A DNA stretch of 27,059 bases from Faecalitalea sp. UBA4312 (GTDB taxonomy: Bacteria > Bacillota_I > Bacilli_A > Erysipelotrichales > Erysipelotrichaceae). The translations under genes and the position numbers were made by a program. Positions 8,802 through 15,611 of the stretch are shown one piece after another. The notes beneath the pieces are model-generated. The model did no database searches and was not told the DNA's origin. It saw nothing but the letters and a program-made list of their open reading frames with translations. Location of the stretch: positions 1 through 27,059 of the forward strand of contig DGUK01000087.1 of NCBI GenBank assembly GCA_002394635.1, given 5' to 3'. Numbering within the stretch: position 1 is the stretch's first letter; each line of letters begins with the position of its first letter.

Positions 8802-9192
8802 ACCAAAAGAGAGTAGAACAGATGAATGTCTGTTTGAAATCCAGGATACTCTTGATTCCCGAAGGCTTAAAAAGTGAAAACTTACATGAAAGCCAAAATA
8901 AAAAATAAAAGACGATTGTTGTAAAGATGTGACTTTTCAAAACTGTGTATAATAAGATACAGGAAAAGAAACATCGAACATTGGTAGAAACATCCTGAGT
9001 AAAAATATATAGATACAGATCCAATGCTGATGAACCAGAAGCAGTAAAGTCTGAGGAATCAGTAAAGGAAAGCGGAAAGCGATCCGATGTAAATAGAAAT
9101 ATAAAGGATGTAAAAGGTGGCAAGCAAACCACCTGCAGGAACAAGAGTTGAATGGAGATAAAGGGGCCAATCGAAAGATTGGTCCTTCTTAT
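8802..9192 (+). ncRNA. Candidate structured non-coding RNA, copy 1 (unrecognised family)
   Basis: A ~390-nt predicted transcript with no convincing ORF. Visible structure: a 5' hairpin ACAGA/TCTGT (8818-8822 with 8829-8833); a long-range closing helix in which ACTCTTG (8848-8854) pairs with CAAGAGT (9142-9148), continued across a 4x4 purine-rich internal loop (GGAT/TGAA) by TCCA (8840-8843) with TGGA (9153-9156); a hairpin with outer stem GGCTT/AAGCC (8864-8868, 8890-8894) and inner AAGT-GAAA-ACTT (8872-8883); a three-segment stem at 8926-8975 (GATGT/ACATC, CTTTTC/GAAAAG, CTGT-g-AT/ATACAG); CATTGG/CCAATG (8979-8984, 9021-9026); ACATCC/GGATGT (8990-8995, 9106-9111), which crosses the previous helix; and AGGTGG/CCACCT (9115-9134). 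I do not recognise a known RNA class. Orientation comes from the promoter and terminator. Confidence 0.75.
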
Positions 9193-9194
9193 TT
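9161..9194 (+). terminator. GAAA-tetraloop terminator of RNA copy 1
   Basis: Stem 9161-9172 with 9177-9187 (GGCCAATC pairing with GATTGGTC, extended by G-U and A-U pairs) around a GAAA tetraloop at 9173-9176. A T-rich tail CTTCTTATTT follows. It is the same design as the terminator of copy 2. Confidence 0.8.
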
Positions 9195-9265
9195 GGTTAA
9201 AAAGGTTAGAATGTCATGGTATGATCAATACTTTTCCAGAAAAAGTACCAATTTTTCCAGGGCAA

Positions 9266-9293
9266 TTGAAATCTGAAATAAGTGTGCTATGAT
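9266..9293 (+). promoter_or_regulatory. Promoter of structured RNA copy 2
   Basis: TTGAAA (9266-9271), a 16-bp spacer ending TGC, and -10 TATGAT (9288-9293), again an extended -10. The upstream box ACCAATTTTTCCA (9247-9259) has the same spacing as in copy 1. Predicted start is about 9300. Confidence 0.7.
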
Positions 9294-9299
9294 TAAGTC

Positions 9300-9745
9300 A
9301 CCAAGTAAATTAGGGTAAAACAGATAAGAAATCTGTTTAAGATCCAGGAGACTCTTGTCACACAGGGCCGACAGATGATATAAGTGAATTCTTACATTTG
9401 AAGGCCTAAAAGAAGAAAAAGGAAAAGATGGAGAATCAGAAATATCCGGAGCAATAAAATAATACAAATAAAAAGACCGGAAAAAAGAGGAAACATCAGA
9501 AATGTGTGAAATACATCCTGTAGACTGATTAGTAATCAGAGATAGAAAAGTCTGATGAAGAAGAAAGACTGTCGGGGGACAGGAAAATCGGTAAAAAGAG
9601 GTAGGATAACGATCCGAAGTAAAAGACAGGGTGAAAAAAAGTGTCGTGTACAAAATAGAAGATAAAAAAAGACACAAGCACAAAAAAATAACAAGAGTTG
9701 AATGGACATATCAAGGATCAGTCGAAAGGCTGGTCCTTTCTTTAT
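9300..9745 (+). ncRNA. Candidate structured non-coding RNA, copy 2 (paralogue of copy 1)
   Basis: A ~445-nt predicted transcript with the same plan as copy 1. The 5' hairpin is longer: AAACAGAT (9318-9325) with ATCTGTTT (9331-9338). The closing helix is conserved: TCCA 9343-9346 / TGGA 9703-9706, internal loop GGAG/TGAA, ACTCTTG 9351-9357 / CAAGAGT 9692-9698. The next hairpin has outer stem GGGCC/GGCCT (9365-9369, 9403-9407), where copy 1 has GGCTT/AAGCC, and inner TAAG/CTTA (9381-9384, 9391-9394). Further hairpins are CTGATT-AGT-AATCAG (9525-9539), CTGTC-GGGG-GACAG (9569-9582), AGTCT/AGACT (9549-9553, 9566-9570, competing) and GTGTC/GACAC (9641-9645, 9671-9675). Changes that keep pairing favour an RNA over a protein gene. 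Not matched to a known family from memory. Confidence 0.75.
9713..9745 (+). terminator. GAAA-tetraloop terminator of RNA copy 2
   Basis: AAGGATCAGTC (9713-9723) pairs with GGCTGGTCCTT (9728-9738) in an 11-bp stem (two U-G pairs) capped by GAAA, then a T-rich tail. It also separates the RNA region from the murI promoter downstream. Confidence 0.85.
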
Positions 9746-9760
9746 ATAGAGTATTCTCGT

Positions 9761-9789
9761 TCATTTCCCCTTGGGTTTTATGATATAAT
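9761..9789 (+). promoter_or_regulatory. Promoter of the murI-folA gene cluster
   Basis: A perfect TATAAT (9784-9789) preceded by TGA (extended -10). The -35 position (TCATTT) is poor, so the extended -10 probably carries the activity. The predicted start lies about 20 nt before the murI ATG. Confidence 0.6.
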
Positions 9790-9813
9790 GAGGAACGCAT
9801 GGAGGGATGCAGT

Positions 9814-10581
9814 ATGAATGCGCAAAGTCCGATCGGAGTCTTTGATTCCGGCATGGGTGGATTGACGGTCCTGGATGAAATTCATCAGTTGATGCCTGGC
9901 GAAGATCTGATTTTTATCGGGGATTCCAAATATAACCCGTATGGAACAAAATCAAAGGAAGAAGTAACAGAGCGAAGTATAGCCATTTGCGACTGGCTGG
10001 TAGAAAAAGGAGTCAAGAGCATTGTGATTGCGTGCAATACGGCAACCAGCGCTTGTGTACCTTTGTTGAGAAAAAGATATGATATCGATATCATCGGTAT
10101 GGAACCGGCCTTGAAACCGGCTTGCGAAAAAGGAGAACATCAGCGGATCGCGGTATGGGCAACGCAGCTGACTTTACAGGAAAAGAAATTTGCCAGGCTG
10201 ATGGCCCGTTATCAGGATGAACATACGATTACCAAGGTTCCTTGTCCGAAACTGGTGGAAATTGTGGAAGAAGACCGACTGGATCAGATGGATCAGATCC
10301 ATACGATCCTGCAGGATTATATCCGGCAATCCGGACCGGTGGACAGTATCGTTCTGGGCTGTACTCATTTTGTATACTATAAAGACAGCCTTGTTAAAGA
10401 ATTGTCAGATAGGGTATCTTTGATTGATGGTAATGAAGGAACAGCTCGTCATCTGAAGGATATTCTGATGGAAAAAAACCTGTTGAATGAAAGAGGAGGA
10501 GCTATCCAATGGATGAACTCGGATCCTTCCAAAATTGAATTATCAAAGCGTTTATATCAGCGACTGGAGAATAAATTATGA
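9814..10581 (+). CDS. murI: Glutamate racemase MurI
   Basis: A cofactor-independent cytosolic enzyme making D-glutamate for peptidoglycan from L-glutamate. The two catalytic cysteines are present in IACNTATSACVP and LGCTHFVYY, with the N-terminal aspartate in GVFDSGMGGLTVLDE. I start the gene at ATG 9814 (MNAQSPIGVFDSG), 255 residues, because GGAGGGA (9801-9807) sits about 7 nt upstream. The alternative ATG at 9799 lies before that ribosome site. It overlaps the next gene by ATGA, so the two are probably translationally coupled. Confidence 0.95.
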   Translation: MNAQSPIGVFDSGMGGLTVLDEIHQLMPGEDLIFIGDSKYNPYGTKSKEEVTERSIAICDWLVEKGVKSIVIACNTATSACVPLLRKRYDIDIIGMEPALKPACEKGEHQRIAVWATQLTLQEKKFARLMARYQDEHTITKVPCPKLVEIVEEDRLDQMDQIHTILQDYIRQSGPVDSIVLGCTHFVYYKDSLVKELSDRVSLIDGNEGTARHLKDILMEKNLLNERGGAIQWMNSDPSKIELSKRLYQRLENKL

Positions 10582-11957
10582 AACTGGCATGGAAAAAATA
10601 TAACGAAGAACAAATGAAAACCGTCATGGGTTTCAATAAAGGTTACATTGACTTTTTAAGTCAGGCAAAAACCGAACGAACCTTTATGAAAAAAGCCGAG
10701 GCTCTTGCCAAGGAAGCCGGCTATATCAATATTGAAGAAGTCATTGAAAAGGGAATGCATCTGAAAGCACAGGATAAAGTTTATATGAACCAGATGAACA
10801 AATCCATTGCCTTGATGCATATTGGAGATCTTCCTTTGGAAAAGGGAATGAACATTGTGGGAGCCCATATTGATTCCCCGCGTCTGGATTTGAAGCAGCA
10901 TCCGCTATATGAAGAAGGACAACTTGCTTTTTTTGATACGCATTATTATGGTGGTGTCAAAAAATATCAATGGGTCACTGTTCCTCTGGCAATCTATGGT
11001 GTTGTCTGTTTAAAGGATGGTACGACCATCGATATCCAGATTGGCGATCAGCCGGAGGATCCTGTTTTTGTGATCAGTGATCTGCTGATCCATTTATCCT
11101 CTGACCGTATGCAGAAAAAGGCGGCTGAGGTTATTGAAGGCGAAAGCTTGAATGTGACCATCGGATCCATTCCTTTGGAACAGGAAGAAAAAGAAGCTGT
11201 CAAAGCCAATATCCTGTCTATATTGAAGAAGACATATGGATTTGAGGAAGAAGATTTCATCAGTGCAGAGCTGGAGGTCGTACCGGCTGGGCCGGCTAGA
11301 GACTGTGGACTGGATCGTTCGCTGGTGCTGGGCTATGGGCAGGATGACAAGGTCTGTGCCTATACGTCTTTACAGGCAATGCTCGAACTAGACCATGTGG
11401 AAAAGAGTGCCGTTTGTCTGCTTGTGGATAAAGAAGAGGTTGGATCTCAGGGGGCGACCGGTATGCAGTCGCGGTTCTTTGAAAACTTTGTAGCTGAGGT
11501 CATCAACGCGATGGGAGAATACAGTGAGCTGGCCTGTAAACGTTCTTTCTTACATTCCAGCATGTTGTCTAGCGATGTCTGTGCAGCGCATGATCCGAAT
11601 TACGCTGATGTATCGGCACCCAACAACAATATGCCTCGTTTTGGTTACGGGCTGGCATTCAATAAGTACACCGGAGCCCGCGGAAAGAGCGGATGCAACG
11701 ATGCCAATGCGGAATATGTGGCCAGACTGCGCGCTGTGATGGATGCCAATGACGTAATATGGCAGACAGGAGAGCTGGGAAAAGTTGATGCCGGTGGCGG
11801 AGGTACCATTGCCTATATTCTTGCTAATTACGGTATGAATGTCATTGATTGTGGTGTACCTTTGCACAATATGCATGCGCCATTCGAGCTTGCCAGCAAG
11901 GCGGATGTCTATGAGGCATATTGTGGATATAAAGCCTTTTTAAAGGATATGAAATAG
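10578..11957 (+). CDS. M18-family aminopeptidase (aspartyl aminopeptidase-like)
   Basis: A dinuclear-zinc exopeptidase of the M18 family, probably cytosolic and removing N-terminal (often acidic) residues. The 459 residues show metal-site segments in order: IVGAHIDSPRLDLK (His and nearby Asp), YGQDDKVCAYTS (bridging Asp), DKEEVGSQGATGMQS (catalytic and metal Glu), SSDVCAAHDPNY, and near the C-terminus VPLHNMHAPFELASKAD (metal His). A segment near residue 350, FNKYTGARGKSGCNDANAEY, is typical of the family. It starts in the murI stop. Substrate preference cannot be read from the sequence. Confidence 0.93.
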   Translation: MKLAWKKYNEEQMKTVMGFNKGYIDFLSQAKTERTFMKKAEALAKEAGYINIEEVIEKGMHLKAQDKVYMNQMNKSIALMHIGDLPLEKGMNIVGAHIDSPRLDLKQHPLYEEGQLAFFDTHYYGGVKKYQWVTVPLAIYGVVCLKDGTTIDIQIGDQPEDPVFVISDLLIHLSSDRMQKKAAEVIEGESLNVTIGSIPLEQEEKEAVKANILSILKKTYGFEEEDFISAELEVVPAGPARDCGLDRSLVLGYGQDDKVCAYTSLQAMLELDHVEKSAVCLLVDKEEVGSQGATGMQSRFFENFVAEVINAMGEYSELACKRSFLHSSMLSSDVCAAHDPNYADVSAPNNNMPRFGYGLAFNKYTGARGKSGCNDANAEYVARLRAVMDANDVIWQTGELGKVDAGGGGTIAYILANYGMNVIDCGVPLHNMHAPFELASKADVYEAYCGYKAFLKDMK

Positions 11958-11958
11958 A

Positions 11959-12786
11959 ATGGAACGTAAAGAGATTACATTGGTTGCCACGGATCTGGAT
12001 GGGACCTTTCTGAATTCCGAAAAAGAAGTCCCGCCTTTTAACCGGCAGATGATCTCCCGGTTAAAGGAAAAAGGGATCCTTTTCGGTATTTGTTCCGGCC
12101 GTCCGATCGATACTGTACGTCCGATGTTAAGAGACTGGGGCATATTAGACAGCGTCAGCTTTATCGTTGGAATGAACGGTGGCACATTATATGATATGCG
12201 GAGCAAGGAAAAAGAGGATTATCATCTGGTATCGGGAAATGATGCCATTGATGTGATTCATTTTTTTGAGGATCTGGAAGTTGAGTTTTATGTTTTGATC
12301 GGACCTGTGAAATTTTTGAATAAAATCACCAGAGAAACCAGGGAAGAAGCTGATTCTTATGGGGCCTTTGAAGTGGAAACCGACCTAGAGTCGTTTCTGA
12401 TCGACAGGGATATTAATAAGGTGGTCATCTGGTGCAAGGATGAAAAGATGATGCCTGTCGTAGAACAGCGGGCTAAAGAATTCCATCATGAAAATCTGAT
12501 CGGTTATCCGACCGGACCAAATTATTTTGAATATCTGGATCCGCGAACCAATAAGGGATTCGGACTTGCCAGGCTGGCTAAGCACTATGGTACGACACTC
12601 GATCATATTATGGCCTTTGGAGACGCAGAAAACGACCGGGAAATGCTGGGAATGGCCGGTGTGGGTGTCTGCATGAAAAACGGCAAGGCTATCACCAAAC
12701 AGGCTGCCGATCATGTGACCGCATTGACCAATGATGAAAGTGCTGTCGGACACTTTCTGGAAGATTATTTTTTTAACGAGGTATAA
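11959..12786 (+). CDS. Cof-type HAD-IIB phosphatase
   Basis: A soluble phosphatase of the haloacid dehalogenase superfamily, subclass IIB (Cof/YidA type), typically hydrolysing sugar phosphates, FMN or PLP. The 275 residues carry motif I in VATDLDGTFLNSEKEV, a C2-type cap in the middle, a lysine in TNKGFGLARLAKHYG, and motif IV in FGDAENDREMLGMAG. It starts 1 bp after the aminopeptidase stop and ends 2 bp before thyA. The his operon in this window lacks a histidinol-phosphate phosphatase. A HAD enzyme could supply that activity, but nothing in this sequence shows it. Confidence 0.9.
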   Translation: MERKEITLVATDLDGTFLNSEKEVPPFNRQMISRLKEKGILFGICSGRPIDTVRPMLRDWGILDSVSFIVGMNGGTLYDMRSKEKEDYHLVSGNDAIDVIHFFEDLEVEFYVLIGPVKFLNKITRETREEADSYGAFEVETDLESFLIDRDINKVVIWCKDEKMMPVVEQRAKEFHHENLIGYPTGPNYFEYLDPRTNKGFGLARLAKHYGTTLDHIMAFGDAENDREMLGMAGVGVCMKNGKAITKQAADHVTALTNDESAVGHFLEDYFFNEV

Positions 12787-12788
12787 GT

Positions 12789-13661
12789 ATGTCAACATGG
12801 GATAAGATCTATTGTGAATTATGTGAAAATATATTGACCCACGGGGTACAGGTACATAACCGGACAGGAGTGGATACGGTTAAGATCCCAAGTGCCACCT
12901 TTGATCTGGATGTAGGGAAGGAATTTCCGATCCTGACGACAAAACAGTTGTTTATCCGCCAGGCGGTACTGGAAATGTTGTGGATCTATCAGGCACAATC
13001 CAATGACATTCGCTGGCTGCAGGAAAGGAATGTCCATATTTGGGATCTGTGGGAAATCAATGAAAACGGAGACTGGTGCGATGAAAAGACCGGAGCGGTT
13101 CTCAAGCACTTTGATCCAGCCTATGCGCATACCATCGGTACAGCCTATGGATATATCGTCCGACGTTTTCAACTGATTGACCGCTTGATCGATTCCTTGC
13201 AGAACCATCCGGAGGATCGCCGCCGGGTGATGTCCTTATGGCAGGATGATTATCTCGATACAGCCGTTTTGCCTAGCTGTGTATGGAGCAGTGAATGGGA
13301 TATTACTGAAGGGAAGCTGAATGCGTGGGTGCACCAGCGCAGCTGCGATGTACCATTGGGACTTCCGTTTAATGTGACCCAATACGCTGTCTTATTACGG
13401 ATGCTGGCTCAGGTAACCGGACTGCAGCCGGGAACCTTATCGTGGTCCATCAAGGATGCTCATATTTATGTTAATCAGATCGATGGGATCAAAGAACAGC
13501 TGGAACGCTATCATACTCAAGGAGATCTGCCAGCTCCAAAGCTTTGGCTCAATCCGGACATTAAAGATTTTTATGCGTTTGATAACAGTACGGATCTTAA
13601 GGATATCAAATTGGAAAACTATCAGCACATGGGAAAAATACGCTTCCCGTTAGCGCAGTAG
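12789..13661 (+). CDS. thyA: Thymidylate synthase, divergent ThyA type
   Basis: Methylates dUMP to dTMP using methylene-tetrahydrofolate, which produces dihydrofolate for FolA encoded next to it. The 290 residues retain the nucleophile Cys164 (LPSCVWSSEW), arginines in PEDRRRVMSLW (144-146), QRSCD (183-187), GLPFN (191-195) and DAHIYVNQ (223-230). The motif around the nucleophile is unusual: the common PCH is SCV here, and the DAHIY motif ends NQ instead of NH. Similar departures occur in some lactic-acid-bacterial ThyA enzymes, so this looks like a divergent but complete enzyme. A GAGGT ribosome site precedes the ATG. Confidence 0.93.
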   Translation: MSTWDKIYCELCENILTHGVQVHNRTGVDTVKIPSATFDLDVGKEFPILTTKQLFIRQAVLEMLWIYQAQSNDIRWLQERNVHIWDLWEINENGDWCDEKTGAVLKHFDPAYAHTIGTAYGYIVRRFQLIDRLIDSLQNHPEDRRRVMSLWQDDYLDTAVLPSCVWSSEWDITEGKLNAWVHQRSCDVPLGLPFNVTQYAVLLRMLAQVTGLQPGTLSWSIKDAHIYVNQIDGIKEQLERYHTQGDLPAPKLWLNPDIKDFYAFDNSTDLKDIKLENYQHMGKIRFPLAQ

Positions 13662-13667
13662 GTGTCT

Positions 13668-14141
13668 ATGAAACTGGTATTGATTGCAGCCATTGGAAAA
13701 AACCGGGAATTGGGTAAAGACAACGATCTGATCTGGCATTTTAAAAAGGATATGCGTTTTTTCCGCCAGACAACGACGGGCCATACGGTCGTGATGGGAA
13801 GAAAGACCTTTGATTCACTTCCGCATAAACTGCCCAACCGCCATCATGTCATCATTTCCCGGGGGAATCCGGATTATGAGGATGTGGAACTGTTTCACTC
13901 CATCGAGGATTTTTTAAAGGCGTATCAGGATAAGGATGAAACGGTCTACGGAATCGGCGGTGCACAAATTTATGCGCAGCTGCTTCCCTATGCCGATGAA
14001 TTGTTATTGACGGAAATCGATGCGGCAGCCGAGGCCGATGTCTATTTTCCAGCATTTGACAAAGAGAAATATACCGAAACGGTATTGGATGTGCAGGAAG
14101 AGGATGGAATTCGTGTCCGTTGGGTTTCCTACACTAAATGA
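13668..14141 (+). CDS. folA: Dihydrofolate reductase FolA
   Basis: The NADPH-dependent reductase that regenerates tetrahydrofolate from the dihydrofolate left by ThyA. Signatures: LIAAIGKNRELGKDNDLIWHFKKDM-type N-terminus with the catalytic acidic residue and Trp in DLIWHF, MGRKTFDSLP (NADPH site), and VYGIGGAQIYAQLLPYADEL. I choose ATG 13668 (157 residues) with TAGGTG just upstream. A GTG at 13662 in the same frame would add two residues. The thyA stop is at 13659-13661, so the two genes are almost touching. Last gene before the terminator at 14222. Confidence 0.95.
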   Translation: MKLVLIAAIGKNRELGKDNDLIWHFKKDMRFFRQTTTGHTVVMGRKTFDSLPHKLPNRHHVIISRGNPDYEDVELFHSIEDFLKAYQDKDETVYGIGGAQIYAQLLPYADELLLTEIDAAAEADVYFPAFDKEKYTETVLDVQEEDGIRVRWVSYTK

Positions 14142-14221
14142 CAGGGATACTGTCAAATAAAGCCATACAATACAATAGAAAAATGTACTGCATGGCTTGA
14201 TCATATGTAGAATGTTTTCCG

Positions 14222-14248
14222 GAGCTCCTAGCGAGCTCTCTTTTTTTT
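14222..14248 (+). terminator. Terminator of the murI-folA cluster
   Basis: GAGCTC (14222-14227), loop CTAGC, GAGCTC (14233-14238), then TC and eight T residues (14241-14248). Upstream at about 14160-14200 a looser AAGCCAT/ATGGCTT hairpin without a T-run is also visible. The 14142-14299 gap holds no gene. Confidence 0.88.
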
Positions 14249-14254
14249 GTTAAA

Positions 14255-14287
14255 GTAAAAGATACTTCACGGGGAAGTATCTTTTAC
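14255..14287 (-). terminator. Terminator of the transketolase/IIB unit
   Basis: A perfect 14-bp stem GTAAAAGATACTTC (14255-14268) with GAAGTATCTTTTAC (14274-14287) and 5-nt loop, starting 12 nt beyond the stop of the last minus-strand gene. The T residues lie mostly inside the 3' arm, so it may act as a barrier between the convergent units rather than as a textbook terminator. Confidence 0.6.
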
Positions 14288-14299
14288 GGAAGAGAGTTT

Positions 14300-14605
14300 T
14301 TATTTAATGTGGAATGTATTGTCTTTATAAGAGAAAGCCAGAAGCAGTTTTTCCTTTAATTCTTCCAAATTAACCAGATCTTTTAATATGATGACACGAG
14401 GATATGTTTTCATTTGTGGCTCAATATCCAGTCCTACCACAAACAGGTCGGCTTGCGAGGCGTTGACTTCGGAGATGGAAGTGTGCCGAACCGCTATATT
14501 ATGAAGTCCCATTTGTTTGAGGAGTTTTTCTACATTCATCTGCACGATCATGGAACTTCCGAGTCCGTTTCCACAACAGCAGATAATTTTCCGTATTTGA
14601 TTCAT
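14300..14605 (-). CDS. PTS IIB protein, ascorbate (UlaB/SgaB) type, paralogue A
   Basis: A small cytosolic phosphocarrier that takes phosphate from IIA and passes it to the sugar at IIC. In 101 residues, MNQIRKIICCCGNGLGSSM contains the phospho-accepting cysteine at the start of the P-loop-like CGNGLGSSM. The C-terminal half (ADLFVVGLDIEPQMK, YPRVIILKDLVNLEELKEKL) follows the same plan as the other three IIB proteins in this cluster. It follows the transketolase C subunit by 49 bp and is probably co-transcribed. AAAGGAAT precedes the ATG. Confidence 0.9.
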   Translation of the reverse strand: MNQIRKIICCCGNGLGSSMIVQMNVEKLLKQMGLHNIAVRHTSISEVNASQADLFVVGLDIEPQMKTYPRVIILKDLVNLEELKEKLLLAFSYKDNTFHIK

Positions 14606-14654
14606 GTCAATTCCTTTCTGTTTTGCTCGCTTTCATAGTCTGGTTTTGGGGTTT

Positions 14655-15611
14655 TTAAAGGAGAGAGCGAATGGCTTGTGCCAAATCCTGGGCTGTTAAG
14701 CCGAATGCCTTCTGCAGATAGTCTGCAGTACCTACCTGGCCAAAACGATCTTGAACTCCAATTCGTTTCATTGGAATATGCACGTTATGATCACTCAGGA
14801 CTTCGGCCACGGCACTGCCTAAACCACCGATGACAGAATGGTTTTCGAAGGTTACCAAGGCTTTCTTTCCTTCGATTTCGGATAGAATCAATGCCGTATC
14901 CAGCGGTTTGATCGTAAACATATCGATGAGCTCGCAATGAATTCCTTCTTTGGCTAAAGTTTCCTGACAATCGAGCGCATCACTGACAAGTTGACCACAT
15001 GTAATGATCAATACATCATCGCCTTTTTTCAGGATATTTCCTTTGCCAAAGGTAAAGGTGGAACCTTTCTCGTATACGTTGCGAACCGGTTTTCGGTTGG
15101 CACGGAAATAATGAATGCCTTCCATCGTGGCAAACGTTTTTACGATCCATTCCAGCTGGGTATCATCGGCAGCATCCACAATGGTAACTTCGGGAATGGC
15201 TCTTAAAATGGCCATATCTTCAAAGGAGGTATGCGTCCCTCCATTAGCGGCTACGGTAAATCCGGGATCCGAGCCGTAGATATTGATCGTATTCTTGGCG
15301 TAGGCACCGGATAAATAGAGCTGATCCAGTGCTCTTCGGGTCGTAAACGGAGCAAATGTATGAACAAAAGGAATAAAACCTTTAACAGATAATCCGGCTG
15401 CGATACCCATCATGTTGGCTTCGGCAATGCCACATTGTACGTATCGTTCCGGAAAGGCTTCTTTGATCCGGGTGGATTTGCTGGCGCCACCGAGATCTGC
15501 CTCCAGAGCTATGACCTTGTCGTTTTCTTTCATAGAATCAATGATGGAATCAGCGACCACGACACATAGGTCTTTACCCAGATCGTTTCTATTTTCTCTG
15601 ACGGTAAACAT
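14655..15611 (-). CDS. Transketolase, C-terminal subunit (pyrimidine + C-terminal domains)
   Basis: One half of a split thiamine-diphosphate transketolase. The 318 residues hold the pyrimidine-binding domain (DSIIDSMKENDKVIALEADL, then GIAEANMMGIAAGLSVKGFI with the conserved Glu that activates ThDP, and FAPFTTRRALDQ). The C-terminal domain follows (VLIITCGQLVSDALDC, ALVTFENHSVIGGLGSAVAE). It starts directly after the N-subunit stop, with AAAGGAGC as ribosome site. It transfers two-carbon ketol units between sugar phosphates; the physiological donor is not evident. Its place beside PTS genes suggests it acts on the imported sugar phosphate rather than only on the general pentose phosphate pathway. 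Confidence 0.93.
   Translation of the reverse strand: MFTVRENRNDLGKDLCVVVADSIIDSMKENDKVIALEADLGGASKSTRIKEAFPERYVQCGIAEANMMGIAAGLSVKGFIPFVHTFAPFTTRRALDQLYLSGAYAKNTINIYGSDPGFTVAANGGTHTSFEDMAILRAIPEVTIVDAADDTQLEWIVKTFATMEGIHYFRANRKPVRNVYEKGSTFTFGKGNILKKGDDVLIITCGQLVSDALDCQETLAKEGIHCELIDMFTIKPLDTALILSEIEGKKALVTFENHSVIGGLGSAVAEVLSDHNVHIPMKRIGVQDRFGQVGTADYLQKAFGLTAQDLAQAIRSLL

Larger units (their letters stand above)
8749..9745 (+). repeat. Tandem duplication of a promoter + structured-RNA + terminator module
   Basis: Two direct, diverged copies: module 1 at 8749-9194 and module 2 at 9247-9745. The 47 bp from the ACCAAT box to the -10 (8749-8795 against 9247-9293) align without gaps, 30 of 47 identical. 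Other shared blocks are TCCAGGA plus ACTCTTG near the 5' end, AAGTGAA..CTTACAT, GAAACATC...ACATCCTG, a CGATCCGA(A/T)GTAAA block, and AACAAGAGTTGAATGGA just before the terminator. Module 2 is about 50 bp longer in its 3' half. The plus strand is strikingly purine-rich throughout. Confidence 0.85.

Noticed and set aside
8734..9683. Two minus-strand open frames (8734-9144 and 9225-9683) that look weakly similar to each other
   Set aside because: They are Phe/Ser/Leu-rich shadows of purine-rich plus-strand RNA. The conserved blocks are hairpin arms, not codons; promoter and terminator point to the plus strand, and no ribosome site precedes either frame.
8709..9745. CRISPR array, tmRNA or RNase P in the long intergenic region
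   Set aside because: Only two long copies exist, not short regular repeats with spacers. No tRNA-like CCA end, tag frame or RNase P core motifs could be found.
14155..14205. Extra terminator or small RNA after folA
   Set aside because: The AAGCCAT/ATGGCTT pairing has a large loop and no T-run; the terminator at 14222-14248 explains the end of the unit.
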